64,000 nt of DNA from assembly GCF_036178845.1 (NCBI RefSeq), contig NZ_CP108070.1:4712001-4776000 (forward strand), in the 5' to 3' direction. Each line of letters opens with the position of its first letter. The stretch's first letter is position 1. This DNA comes from Streptomyces sp. NBC_00271 (lineage in GTDB: Bacteria > Actinomycetota > Actinomycetes > Streptomycetales > Streptomycetaceae). The translations under genes and the position numbers were made by a program. Of this stretch, positions 7,589 to 16,126 are shown one piece after another. Under the pieces are notes generated by a model. The model did not search any database and was not told the origin of the DNA. It was given only the letters and a program-made list of their open reading frames with translations.

Positions 7589-10500
7589 TCAGGCCGATGA
7601 GGGAACCGGCTCTTCCTCCTCCGGGGCCCCGACGAACGTCCTCCACAACTCCGCGTAGTGGCCGCCTCGCAGGAGGAGTTCGTCGTGGGTGCCGTCCTCG
7701 GCGACGCGGCCGTGGTCCATGACCACGACCCGGTCGGCGCGGGCGGCCGTCGTCAGACGGTGGGCGACGACGAGGGTCGTACGGCGGCCGGCGAGGCGGT
7801 CGGTGGCCTGGTTGACCAGGGCCTCCGTCGCCAGGTCCAGCGCCGCCGTCGCCTCGTCGAGGAGCAGCACGTCCGGGTCCACGAGTTCGGCGCGGGCCAG
7901 CGCCATCAGCTGACGCTGACCGGCGGAGAGGTTGCGACCGCGCTCGGCGACCTCGTGGAGGTAGCCGCCGTCGAGCGTGGCGATCATGTCGTGGGCGCCG
8001 ACCGCGCGGGCCGCGGCCTCCACCTCGGCGTCGGTCGCGTCGGGACGCCCGTAGGCGATGGCGTCCCGGACGGTCCCCTGGAAGAGGTAGGCCTCCTGGG
8101 GGACGACGCCGAGACGGTGCCGGTACGAGGTCAGGTCGAGCGAGCGCAGATCCGTGCCGTCGACCGTCACCCGCCCGCCCGTCGGGTCGTAGAACCGGGC
8201 GACCAGCTTCACCAGCGTGGACTTGCCCGCGCCGGTCTCGCCGACGAAGGCGACGGTCTGTCCGGCCGGGATGCTCAGCGAGACGGCGCTGAGCGCCTCC
8301 TCGTCATCGCCGTAAGCGAAGTCGACGTCCTCGAAAGCGATGTCGCCCCGCAGGGAGGGGACCTCCAGCGGTTCGTCGGCGGCCTTCGTCGAGGTCGGCT
8401 CCTGGAGCAGTTCCTGGATGCGGCCCAGCGAGACCGTGGCCTGCTGGTAGCCGTCGAAGACCTGCGAGAGCTGCTGCACGGGCGCGAAGAACAGGTCGAT
8501 GTAGAGGAGGTAGGCGACCAGCGCGCCCGTCGTGAGGGTGCCGGCGTCCACCCGGTGCGCGCCCACGATCAGCACGGCCGCCGACGCGACCGACGACAGC
8601 AGCTGCACGAAGGGGAAGTAGATCGATATCAGCCACTGGCCGCGGATGCGCGCCTGGCGGTAGCTGTCGCTGCCCTCCGCGAACCGCTGCCTGCCCGAGC
8701 GCTCGCGCCGGAACGCCTGCAGGATCAGCAGTCCGGAGACCGACTCCTGGAGGTCGGCGTTGACCGCCGACACCCGCTCGCGGGCCAGTTCGTACGCCTT
8801 CACGCTCGCCCGGCGGAAGAAGAACGTGCCGATGACCAGCGGCGGAAGGGTGACGAAGACGACCAGCGCGAGCTGTACGTCGATCACCAGCAGCGCGCCC
8901 ATGATGCCGAAGAAGGTGACGACCGAGACGAAGGCGGTGACCAGGCCCGTCTGGAGGAACGTCGACAGCGCGTCGACGTCCGTCGTCATCCGGGTCATGA
9001 TCCGGCCGGTCAGCTCCCGCTCGTAGTAGTCGAGCCCGAGGCGCTGGAGCTGCGCGAAGATCTTCAGGCGGAGGGAGTAGAGGACCCGCTCGCCGGTCCG
9101 GCCCGTCATCCGGGTCTCGCCGATCTGCGCGGACCACTGGACGAGCACGGTGACCAGCGCCAGCGCGGCGGCGGCCCACACCGCGCCGATCGCCATCCGG
9201 GTGACGCCCTGGTCGATGCCGTGCCGGATCAATACCGGCAGCAGCAGGCTCATGCCCGCGTCCACGGCCACGAGACCCAGGCTGACGAGCAGCGGGAGAC
9301 CGAAGCCGCGCAGCAGCCTGCGCAGCCCGTAGGACTCCTCGGACCTGACCGCACGCGCCTCGTCGATGCCGGGGGTGTCGGTGGCCGGGGGCAGCGCCTC
9401 GACCAGGGTGAGGAGTTCCGGCGTGGCGGGCATGCCGGACAGGGCGTTGTCCTTGGGCTCCCGGTCACCGGTCCACAGATGGGGAGTGACCCCGCGCTCG
9501 GCGTCGAACTCGGCGTCCAGCTCGTCCCGTACGGAGGTGTCCTCCTGGGGCACGGCGGGCTGGGCGTGGCCGGGCGAGACGCCGCCCAGCTCGTCCGGGT
9601 CGGTCAGGAGCCGGCGATACAGCGGGGAGCGCTGCTGGAGTTCCTCGTGGGTGCCGATCTCGGCGAGGCGGCCGCCGTCGAGGACGGCGATGCGGTCGGC
9701 GAGGTTGAGGGTGGAGCGGCGGTGGGCGATGAGGAGGGTGGTACGCCCCTCCATGACCCCCTTGAGGGCCTCGTGGATCTCGTGCTCGACGCGGGCGTCC
9801 ACGGCGGAGGTGGCGTCGTCCAGGACGAGCAGGCGGGGGTCGGTGAGGATGGCGCGGGCGAGGGCGACGCGCTGGCGCTGGCCGCCGGAGAGGGTGAGGC
9901 CGTGCTCGCCCACCTTGGTGTCGTAGCCCTCGGGCAGCTCGTTGATGAAACGGTCCGCCTGGGCGGCGCGGGCCGCGGTCTCGATCTCCTCCTGAGTGGC
10001 GTCCGGGCGGCCGTAGGCGATGTTGGCGCGCACGGTGTCGGAGAAGAGGAAGGAGTCCTCGGGGACCAGGCCGATCGCGGCGCGCAGCGACTCCTGCGTC
10101 AGCTCGCGGACATCGTGCCCGCCGATGAGGACGGCGCCGTGCGTCACGTCGTAGAAGCGGGGCATCAGGAGCGAGACCGTCGACTTGCCGGAACCGGAGG
10201 AGCCGACCACGGCGAGGGTCTCGCCGGGACGGATCTCGAAGCTCAGCCCGTCGAGCACCGGTCGCCCGTCTTCGTAGGCGAAGGACACGTCGTCGAACTC
10301 GACGGTCGCGGGCGCGTCGGCCGGGAGGGTCTTGGTGCCGTCCTTGATCGACGGCTCGGTGTCGATGAGCTCGAGGACACGCTCGGCGCCCGCGCGGGCC
10401 TGCTGCCCGACGGTGAGGACCACGGCGAGCATCCGTACGGGTCCCACGAGCTGGGAGAGGTACGAGGAGAACGCGACGAAGGTGCCGAGCGTGATCTGTC

Positions 10501-11320
10501 CCCGTACGGCGAGCCAGCCGCCCAGCGCCAGCATCGCGACCTGGCCGAGGGCGGGCACGGCCTGGAGGGCCGGGGTGTACTTGGCGTTGAGCCGGATGGT
10601 CCGCAGCCGCCCCGCGAAGAGCCGCCGCCCGACGTCCCGGAGCTTCCCGGTCTCCTGCTCCTCCTGCCCGAAGCCCTTCACCACGCGTACGCCGCTGACG
10701 GCGCCGTCGACCACACCCGCCACGGCGGCGGCCTGCGCCTGCGCGTACCAGGTGGCGGGGTGCAGCTTGGAGCGGCTGCGCTTGGCGACGACCCAGAGAG
10801 CGGGGGCGACGGCGAGCGCGACCAGGGTGAGGGGCAGGGAGAGCGAGGCCATGATCCCGAGGGAGATCAGGAAGAGCAGCACGTTCCCGATGGTCATCGG
10901 GAGCATGAAGAGCAGGCCCTGGATCAGCTGGAGGTCGCTGGTGGCGCGGCCGACGACCTGGCCGGTGGACAGCTCGTCCTGGCGTCGTCCGTCGAGCCGG
11001 GTGATCGTCCCGTACATCTCGGTCCGCAGGTCGTGCTGGACGTCGAGGGCGAGGCGGCCGCCGTAGTAGCGGCGGATGTAGGTGAAGACGTAGACGAGGA
11101 CGGCGGCGCCTATGAGCCCGCCCGCCCAGGGCGCCATGGGCCTGCTGTGGTTCCCGATGACGTCATCGATGATCACCTTGGTGATCAGCGGGACGACCGC
11201 CAGGACCGCCATGCCTCCGAGCGAGGAGCCGAGCGCGAGCAAGACGTACTTCGGGTACCGCCACGCGTACCCGGCGAGCCGCTGCGCCCAGCCGCCCTTG
11301 TCCCCTTGCTCGAATGCCAC
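7589..11320 (-). CDS. Fused heterodimer-type ABC exporter (TMD-NBD-TMD-NBD)
   Basis: One 1243-residue chain carries two complete half exporters, each a six-helix membrane domain followed by an ATPase domain, joined by a linker near residues 590-650. NBD1 has GSSGSGKST (about 372-380), LSGGQRQR, and LLVLDDATSAVD, in which the catalytic Glu after Walker B is Asp. NBD2 has GETGAGKST (about 1027), VLLLDEATAALD with the Glu intact, but a changed signature LSAGQ. One ATP site is therefore degenerate and one is canonical, as in heterodimeric drug/lipid exporters. Start choice: GTG 11320 follows GGAAGG by 7 bases; other in-frame starts at 11344 (GTG) and 11362 (TTG) are weaker. Substrate unknown. Confidence 0.9.
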   Translation of the reverse strand: MAFEQGDKGGWAQRLAGYAWRYPKYVLLALGSSLGGMAVLAVVPLITKVIIDDVIGNHSRPMAPWAGGLIGAAVLVYVFTYIRRYYGGRLALDVQHDLRTEMYGTITRLDGRRQDELSTGQVVGRATSDLQLIQGLLFMLPMTIGNVLLFLISLGIMASLSLPLTLVALAVAPALWVVAKRSRSKLHPATWYAQAQAAAVAGVVDGAVSGVRVVKGFGQEEQETGKLRDVGRRLFAGRLRTIRLNAKYTPALQAVPALGQVAMLALGGWLAVRGQITLGTFVAFSSYLSQLVGPVRMLAVVLTVGQQARAGAERVLELIDTEPSIKDGTKTLPADAPATVEFDDVSFAYEDGRPVLDGLSFEIRPGETLAVVGSSGSGKSTVSLLMPRFYDVTHGAVLIGGHDVRELTQESLRAAIGLVPEDSFLFSDTVRANIAYGRPDATQEEIETAARAAQADRFINELPEGYDTKVGEHGLTLSGGQRQRVALARAILTDPRLLVLDDATSAVDARVEHEIHEALKGVMEGRTTLLIAHRRSTLNLADRIAVLDGGRLAEIGTHEELQQRSPLYRRLLTDPDELGGVSPGHAQPAVPQEDTSVRDELDAEFDAERGVTPHLWTGDREPKDNALSGMPATPELLTLVEALPPATDTPGIDEARAVRSEESYGLRRLLRGFGLPLLVSLGLVAVDAGMSLLLPVLIRHGIDQGVTRMAIGAVWAAAALALVTVLVQWSAQIGETRMTGRTGERVLYSLRLKIFAQLQRLGLDYYERELTGRIMTRMTTDVDALSTFLQTGLVTAFVSVVTFFGIMGALLVIDVQLALVVFVTLPPLVIGTFFFRRASVKAYELARERVSAVNADLQESVSGLLILQAFRRERSGRQRFAEGSDSYRQARIRGQWLISIYFPFVQLLSSVASAAVLIVGAHRVDAGTLTTGALVAYLLYIDLFFAPVQQLSQVFDGYQQATVSLGRIQELLQEPTSTKAADEPLEVPSLRGDIAFEDVDFAYGDDEEALSAVSLSIPAGQTVAFVGETGAGKSTLVKLVARFYDPTGGRVTVDGTDLRSLDLTSYRHRLGVVPQEAYLFQGTVRDAIAYGRPDATDAEVEAAARAVGAHDMIATLDGGYLHEVAERGRNLSAGQRQLMALARAELVDPDVLLLDEATAALDLATEALVNQATDRLAGRRTTLVVAHRLTTAARADRVVVMDHGRVAEDGTHDELLLRGGHYAELWRTFVGAPEEEEPVPSSA

Positions 11321-11397
11321 GCCGGTGCCTTCCGTAGATCTCACTCCACCGGAAGACACCAACGCTGAAACAAGCGGATTTCATCCCTCCGCAATAA

Positions 11398-12450
11398 TCA
11401 GCCGTTCACCGTGTGTGGCAGGCGGGCGCTCAGGGAGTACAGGCGGGTGGTCTGGACGGCGTTCTGGTTGTCGTCGCTGACCAGGAGGAGCTGGAGACGG
11501 CCGTCCGGGGTGCGGCCGGTGTTCGTCAGGCCCTCGATGTTGTCGAGGAGGGGGTTGGGCTGGGGCTGCTTGGCCTGGGCGCCCAGTGAAGGACAGTTCA
11601 CGAGGTCGGCGAGGAGTGTCTTGCGGGCGAGCCGCACGCCGTCCTGGCCGGTCAGGGTGTCGACACGGCGGGTGTCCGTGGCGTGGCGGAGGTCGGCGAG
11701 GTAGAGGCGGACGGTGTTGCCGACGCCCGCGGTGAAGCCGCGCTCCAGGACGAGGAGGCGGCCGTCGGGGGTGGCCTGCGCCTCGGAGACGCCGAGGCCG
11801 GTGTCGGTGCGGTAGCCGTACTGGGCGGAGAGCCGGAAGTCGTGCCGCGTTCGCTCCCAGGTCTGGAAGCGCACGATGCCGGCGGTGTCACCGCTCAGTG
11901 ACCCCTCCATGGCGGCGAGCAGGGTGTGGCCGCCGGGAAGGAGCGTGAGCCCTTCGAAGGTCAGGTTGGAGGTGGCGCGGCCCGCGGGAGCGACCTTGAG
12001 CGCGTCCGGTACGGGGAGGCTTCCGACGAGGGTGCCGTCGCGCTCGTAGCGGCGTACGGAGGGCTCGGTCTCGGAGGTGACGAGACGGGTGCCGTCGTAG
12101 TCCACGGCCAGGCCCTCGGAGTCGAGCGCGGCGCCCTTCTCGTCGACGAGGTTCACGACGCTCGTCGGCTTCAGCGTCTCGCGGTCCAGGGTGAAGAGCG
12201 AGGACCGGTCGGAGAGCGCGGCTATCCGGCCGCCGCGGTCGACTGCGAGCGCGGAGAGGTTGCCGACGAAGGTGCCGTCGTACGTCGTCTTGTCGAGCGC
12301 GTCGGAGTAGCTCGTGATCGAGACGGCGGGCGAACAGGCGTGGACGCCCGGGGCTGTGCCGCTGCGGGCGTCGGCCGGAGCGGCGGCGGTCACACAGGTG
12401 GCCGCCGCCAGGCCGGCGGTGACGGTGGCGAGTACGGATCTCATGCGCAT
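11398..12450 (-). CDS. Secreted esterase-like phytase family protein
   Basis: The 350-residue precursor has a Sec signal (MRSVLATVTAGLAAATCVTAAAPADA) and a beta-propeller-like body. It contains FVGNLSALAVDRGGRIAALSDRS, DSEGLAVDYDGTRLVTSE, FEGLTLLPGGHTLLAAMEG and DNIEGLTNTGRTPDGRLQLLLVSDDN, typical of the esterase-like phytase domain (PF13449). Members are thought to be extracellular phosphoesterases, although the activity of actinobacterial versions is not established. Two ATGs six bases apart (12450, 12444) are equally possible starts and neither has a strong Shine-Dalgarno sequence. Confidence 0.82.
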   Translation of the reverse strand: MRMRSVLATVTAGLAAATCVTAAAPADARSGTAPGVHACSPAVSITSYSDALDKTTYDGTFVGNLSALAVDRGGRIAALSDRSSLFTLDRETLKPTSVVNLVDEKGAALDSEGLAVDYDGTRLVTSETEPSVRRYERDGTLVGSLPVPDALKVAPAGRATSNLTFEGLTLLPGGHTLLAAMEGSLSGDTAGIVRFQTWERTRHDFRLSAQYGYRTDTGLGVSEAQATPDGRLLVLERGFTAGVGNTVRLYLADLRHATDTRRVDTLTGQDGVRLARKTLLADLVNCPSLGAQAKQPQPNPLLDNIEGLTNTGRTPDGRLQLLLVSDDNQNAVQTTRLYSLSARLPHTVNG

Positions 12451-12503
12451 GCCGGTCACGGTAGGACGGCCGGGTGACGCGCGGGAGACCGCCTCGTGAA
12501 GCG

Positions 12504-13439
12504 TCAGCCCGCGGACGGCACCGCCGGGATCGCTTCCTGGGGGTTGGCCGTGGGCACGTAGCGCAGCACGCTCGCGCTGGTCGTGGAGGTGGTCGGCACC
12601 AGGTCCTTGTGGATGGCCTTGGCGACGGCCTGGATGGTGTTGACGCCGTACTGCATGGTGCTGTTGTCCTGCGTCAGCACGGTGATCATGTAGTCGTGGC
12701 CCGCGCCGTTGAAGGTGCCGATGCTGTGCACGCGCCAGCCGTGCGTGGCACGCGACAGCCAGCCGTTCTTGACGTGCACGGCGACCGAGGAGGGCGCTCC
12801 GGCCGGGGTGCCCCAGCGCTGCGAGGAGATGACCTTGCCCATCAACTTCAGCTCGTAGGCGCGGGCGTTGTCGCTCAGCACGGAGTTCTTGGCGGTGAGC
12901 AGCGCGAGCAGCTTCTGCTCGTCCCGGACGGTGATCTGGGTGAGACCCCAGTAGTTGTTGGCACCCGGCTTGGTCTGGGTCATCCCGGCGGCGGCGAGGA
13001 AACCTTTCACCTTGGTCACACCGAGCTGCTTCCACAGCGTGCTGGTGGCGTTGTTGTCCGACTTGGTGATCATGGCCGTGGCGAGGGTCTGCTCGCGGCT
13101 GGTCAGATACCGGTTGTGCTTCTTGGCGTCCCACAGCAGCGTGGCCAGCACGGTGGCCTTGACGACGCTGGCGGAGTCGTACGCCGTGCTGCTCCGCAGG
13201 GTGCAGGTGGTCTTCGCCGTACGGTCGTAGAGACCGACGGCGACGGTGCCGGCGCGGCCTCTGAGCGCCGTGGTGATGTCCTTCTGCAATTTGACGGCCA
13301 GGCCCGCCTTGCTCGACGTACAGCTGACCTGCGGTGCCGCGGCGGCGGCCGGCGCGGCGGCGGCCGCGAACGGCACGATCACCCCGGCGCCGAGGCTCGC
13401 CGCGAGCACACGGGCACGCCGGGATATCCGGTGAGTCAT
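12504..13439 (-). CDS. Secreted class A beta-lactamase-fold serine hydrolase lacking the omega-loop Glu
   Basis: The 311-residue precursor has a Sec signal ending AAAAAPQ. The mature protein shows the penicillin-binding triad: SVVK (Ser nucleophile and Lys), SDN and KNG (usually KTG). Between SDN and KNG the sequence is short and I find no ExxLN segment, so the deacylating Glu166 of true class A beta-lactamases seems absent. It is therefore more likely a peptidoglycan-related serine hydrolase or a beta-lactam-binding protein than a resistance enzyme (inference). Two further Cys (VSC, TTC) could pair. The start is ATG 13439 after GGGGAACC; a longer frame to 13487 would bury the signal. Confidence 0.82.
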   Translation of the reverse strand: MTHRISRRARVLAASLGAGVIVPFAAAAAPAAAAAPQVSCTSSKAGLAVKLQKDITTALRGRAGTVAVGLYDRTAKTTCTLRSSTAYDSASVVKATVLATLLWDAKKHNRYLTSREQTLATAMITKSDNNATSTLWKQLGVTKVKGFLAAAGMTQTKPGANNYWGLTQITVRDEQKLLALLTAKNSVLSDNARAYELKLMGKVISSQRWGTPAGAPSSVAVHVKNGWLSRATHGWRVHSIGTFNGAGHDYMITVLTQDNSTMQYGVNTIQAVAKAIHKDLVPTTSTTSASVLRYVPTANPQEAIPAVPSAG

Positions 13440-13609
13440 GGAGGTTCCCCATCCCCTTCGACCAATACGAGCGCGCCTGTGGCGCACTCGCCTCTCATGA
13501 CTCGTTCAGGTAGCCGAAAGTTGTACGCGTGTTCCCAGGAGGGAAGTGCGAGGTGGGGAAGTTCGAGATCTGGTGGCAGAGGGCATCTGGAGGATTCCGG
13601 TGAGTGACG

Positions 13610-13630
13610 GGCGGCGGGCTGCGCGCCGCC
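13610..13630 (-). terminator. Hairpin abutting the stop of the 13.6-14.0 kb gene
   Basis: GGCGGCG at 13610-13616 pairs with CGCCGCC at 13624-13630 across a 7-base loop. It touches the minus-strand stop codon at 13631-13633, so it is probably the end of the small two-gene operon. Confidence 0.5.
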
Positions 13631-14023
13631 TCATCCGAGCCCGAAACCCGACGGTGGGCACCGGTCCCGTAGATCCTCGCCCACATCCTCGCCCTCGCCC
13701 TCAGGGCCGTCAGGGCCTTCAGGGCCGTCAGGGGCCGGCAGGGGAAGGCGGGCTCCCCTGCTCTCCGCGATGCGGTGTACGTCACGCAGCGCCTCGGCCA
13801 TGCGGGCTGCCAGGAAGCGGAGTTGGGCGGCAGTGACCTTGTGGTCGTCGAGCATGTCGGCCGCATGGTCGAGGAGTGCGGCGGACATCCCCAGCTGCAC
13901 GCCCTCGATGGCGTCGGCGACCCGGGAGAGGTAGCCGGTCCCGTCGCCGACGAGATAGCAGGGCTTGCCGCCCTCGCCGGACCACGGGAGCAGCCGCACC
14001 GATTTCGTCCCGCCGGTGATCAC
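13631..14023 (-). CDS. Conserved Streptomyces hypothetical protein, coupled to upstream gene
   Basis: The 130-residue product starts at GTG 14023, overlapping the upstream stop by 4 bases (GTGA), so translation is coupled. The N terminus VITGGTKSVRLLPWSGEGGKPCYLVGDGTGYLSRVADAIE is followed by a helical middle (LLDHAADMLDDHKVTAAQLRFLAARMAEALRDVHRIAE) and a low-complexity Pro-Gly-Glu tail. Similar proteins commonly sit next to XRE/DUF397 genes in Streptomyces (memory, not checked). Function unknown; no catalytic motif or membrane segment is visible. Confidence 0.75.
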   Translation of the reverse strand: MITGGTKSVRLLPWSGEGGKPCYLVGDGTGYLSRVADAIEGVQLGMSAALLDHAADMLDDHKVTAAQLRFLAARMAEALRDVHRIAESRGARLPLPAPDGPEGPDGPEGEGEDVGEDLRDRCPPSGFGLG

Positions 14024-14343
14024 GGGGCCACCTCCACACCGTGGATGAGCCGCGGCCCGATGTCGACGCCGTGCACGGCCAGCCACAGGGCGCGCCGCCG
14101 GGCCCGCTGCCTTCGCGCCTCCTCGCTCCGCTCATGGGCGACGAGGTAGGGGCGGACGATCTCGTGGTCCTCGCCGCGCAGAGGTCGAGAACCAACGCGG
14201 CGGGTCGTCCGACCAGGGGCGTACAAGAGGGTGGGACCTCGGTACGCCGGAGCGGTGACGGTGGCCGCGCGACGGCGGCGCCCCGAGCCGGGGAACAGCA
14301 GCCGCAACAGCGGCTCGAAGAGGCGGGCGACTCGGTGACTCAT
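14020..14343 (-). CDS. Small basic hypothetical protein, first gene of a coupled pair
   Basis: The 107-residue, Arg-rich product starts at ATG 14343 with GGAG 8 bases upstream. It ends RRALWLAVHGVDIGPRLIHGVEVAP, overlapping the next start. The pattern VRPYLVAHERSEEARRQRARRRALWLAVHGVD recurs in Streptomyces proteins of this genomic context (memory), but no function is known. It is transcribed divergently from the XRE regulator at 14476, with a 132-base shared region, which suggests joint regulation of the two sides. Confidence 0.7.
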   Translation of the reverse strand: MSHRVARLFEPLLRLLFPGSGRRRRAATVTAPAYRGPTLLYAPGRTTRRVGSRPLRGEDHEIVRPYLVAHERSEEARRQRARRRALWLAVHGVDIGPRLIHGVEVAP

Positions 14344-14475
14344 GTCGTCAACTCCGTTGGGTTCAGGCGCAGGGACATCGCTTTGCGTAGCGGTCCACTT
14401 ACAGAGTGAGACGGGTCGGGCTAGGCTCGCCAGGGGGTGGGATGTGACCAGGCATTTGTCACAAGGGAGTTGGCC

Positions 14476-15270
14476 ATGACCAGCACGTACGGTGACTGGC
14501 TGAAGCAGCAGCGCGAGACGGCGGGGCTGACACAACAGCAGCTGGCCGACGCGGCGGTCATGACCCGTTCGCACATCGCGCACATCGAGGCGGGGCGCCG
14601 GATTCCCTCCCGGGAGGATGCGCGACGGCTGGACAGGGCTCTGAACACGGGGAATGTGTTGAGTAGTTTCCTGCCACAGGAGAACGTGGCAGTAGAGGAC
14701 TACTTCGAGGCAGCCCGGTATCTCGAACAACAGGCGACGGTGATCCGTGAGTTCGCGCCCACCTTCGTGCCTGGCATCCTGCAGACGGAAAGGTACGCGC
14801 GTTCCCTTCTGAGCGTCGGATACCCCCCTGCGAGTGAAGAGGAATGTGACAGGGCCGTTGTCACACGGCTTGAGCGCTCAAGGATCCTCACCGACCCTGT
14901 GGTGCCCGTAGTGTGGGCGCTACTGGACGAGGCAGTCCTGCGACGCCCGGTCGGTGGCCCGCAGGTCATGGCGGAGCAGCTCATGCACATCGTCCGCCTG
15001 ACCGAGACCAAGCGTGTACGCACACATGTGATTCCGTACACCGTGGGCGCGTACCAGATCCTGAACAGCATGCTGACGTTGATGTGGTTCGAGGACCAGC
15101 CTCCGGTGGCCTATTCCGAAGGCCTGCAGTTCGGCAAGGTTCACGACTCCCCCGCCATCGTCGAACGACTCCAGGGCGCCTACCATCTCGCACTGAGCGA
15201 CGCGTTGCCGCTGCAAGAGTCACTTGCCCTGTTGAGGGCGACAGCGAAGGATTATGGGCACCATGACTGA
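14476..15270 (+). CDS. XRE-family helix-turn-helix regulator with DUF5753 domain
   Basis: Predicted DNA-binding regulator of 264 residues. The HTH at about residues 9-60 (LKQQRETAGLTQQQLADAAVMTRSHIAHIEAGRRIPS) is a typical Xre fold. The rest (about 80-260: EFAPTFVPGILQTERYARSLL, LDEAVLRRPVGG, MLTLMWFED) is the DUF5753 domain found in actinobacterial XRE proteins. ATG 14476 follows AAGGGA. It overlaps the downstream DUF397 gene by 8 bases, the standard XRE-DUF397 pairing. Such pairs have been studied in Streptomyces as toxin-antitoxin-like modules that alter antibiotic production and development. Confidence 0.9.
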   Translation: MTSTYGDWLKQQRETAGLTQQQLADAAVMTRSHIAHIEAGRRIPSREDARRLDRALNTGNVLSSFLPQENVAVEDYFEAARYLEQQATVIREFAPTFVPGILQTERYARSLLSVGYPPASEEECDRAVVTRLERSRILTDPVVPVVWALLDEAVLRRPVGGPQVMAEQLMHIVRLTETKRVRTHVIPYTVGAYQILNSMLTLMWFEDQPPVAYSEGLQFGKVHDSPAIVERLQGAYHLALSDALPLQESLALLRATAKDYGHHD

Positions 15271-15484
15271 GCACACCATCTCGCGCGCAGACATACTGAG
15301 CGGTTGGCGCAAGTCGTCCTACAGCGGAACCGAAGCCAACAGCTGCGTCGAGGTACTGGACCACCACCCCTCCGGCATCCCCGTGCGTGACTCCAAGGTC
15401 CCGCACGGCCCCGCGCTGGTCTTCTCGGCCGCGGACTGGTCGTCGTTCGTCGCGGCGGTCAAGCGCGGAAGGTTCCCGGCCTGA
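15263..15484 (+). CDS. DUF397 protein, partner of the XRE regulator
   Basis: The 73-residue product has the family signature throughout: WRKSSYSGTEANSCVEV, PVRDSKVPHGPALVFSAADWSSFVAAVKRGRF. The ATG at 15263 overlaps the XRE stop (ATGACTGA). Another ATG at 15254 would add three residues and lies too close to the GAAGGA motif. DUF397 proteins usually work with the adjacent XRE protein; their direct activity is unsettled. A hairpin follows at 15489-15514. Confidence 0.88.
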   Translation: MTEHTISRADILSGWRKSSYSGTEANSCVEVLDHHPSGIPVRDSKVPHGPALVFSAADWSSFVAAVKRGRFPA

Positions 15485-15488
15485 GCAA

Positions 15489-15514
15489 CCGGTCGGGGCC
15501 GAAGCCCCGGCCGG
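15489..15514. terminator. Hairpin between DUF397 gene and SUFU operon
   Basis: CCGGTCGGGGC (15489-15499) pairs with GCCCCGGCCGG (15504-15514), one G-T pair, loop CGAA. It sits between two convergent stops and probably terminates both transcripts. Confidence 0.65.
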
Positions 15515-15544
15515 TGGTCTGTTCGGACGACGGATCCCGCGGTG

Positions 15545-16126
15545 TCAGACCACCGCTGGACGGCCGGGGTCATACGGGTCCCATCTCGAGTCCCACACCG
15601 TTGCGGGGCCCCGGGAGCGGATGGCTTCCCGCTCCGAGGCGTGAATCGGGTAGGCCCCGACGATCCGCACCAGATCCTCCGGGGTCGCGCCGGAGTCCGC
15701 GAGGTCGATCGCTTCGGGGAGCGCGAGGGCGGGCGCGGGGCCGGCCAGGACCAGGCTGCTCAGGCCCGAACCTGCCACGTACGGCTTCATGTAGCCGATC
15801 ACCCCGCCTGGCGAGAACGGGCAGAAGCCGCGCAAGGCGGCAACGGCGAGGGCAGGAACCCTCGCCCATGCCTGATCGCCCGAACGCATCGTGATGCAGA
15901 GTTCACGGGCAGGTGGCTGCCCGTTCGCCCGCTGCCACGGTGACAGCCCGTAGGTGAACCCGGTGACGAAGCCGGGCTCCGGGACGTCCGCGAAGACGAG
16001 GGCGAACACCTCGCCGTCGCCAGGCTCGCGAGGCGGGACCTCCTGGATGTCCGGCTCCGCGCCGACCATCGCGCCCAGGCGCTCCACAAAGCGAGTAAGC
16101 CGGTCCGGGGCGTTGGGGGGCGTCAT
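15545..16126 (-). CDS. SUFU (suppressor of fused) domain protein
   Basis: The 193-residue product matches the SUFU-like layout: an N-terminal helix (RLTRFVERLGAMVG), EVFALVFADVPEPGFVTGFTYGLS, ARELCITMRS and a C-terminal acidic segment. In bacteria SUFU domains occur as immunity proteins in polymorphic-toxin loci (Aravind and co-workers), but no toxin gene is visible nearby. The ATG at 16126 overlaps the upstream stop by 4 bases. It is the last gene of a three-gene overlapping operon (17009 to 15545). Confidence 0.75.
   Translation of the reverse strand: MTPPNAPDRLTRFVERLGAMVGAEPDIQEVPPREPGDGEVFALVFADVPEPGFVTGFTYGLSPWQRANGQPPARELCITMRSGDQAWARVPALAVAALRGFCPFSPGGVIGYMKPYVAGSGLSSLVLAGPAPALALPEAIDLADSGATPEDLVRIVGAYPIHASEREAIRSRGPATVWDSRWDPYDPGRPAVV

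Noticed and set aside
7658..11368. Long plus-strand open frames opposite the ABC exporter gene
   Set aside because: Composition is Arg/Gly/Glu-rich without domains; the minus strand encodes a complete ABC exporter, so these are GC-driven shadows.
12504..13439. Calling the serine hydrolase a beta-lactam resistance enzyme
   Set aside because: The ExxLN omega-loop motif needed for deacylation is not found.
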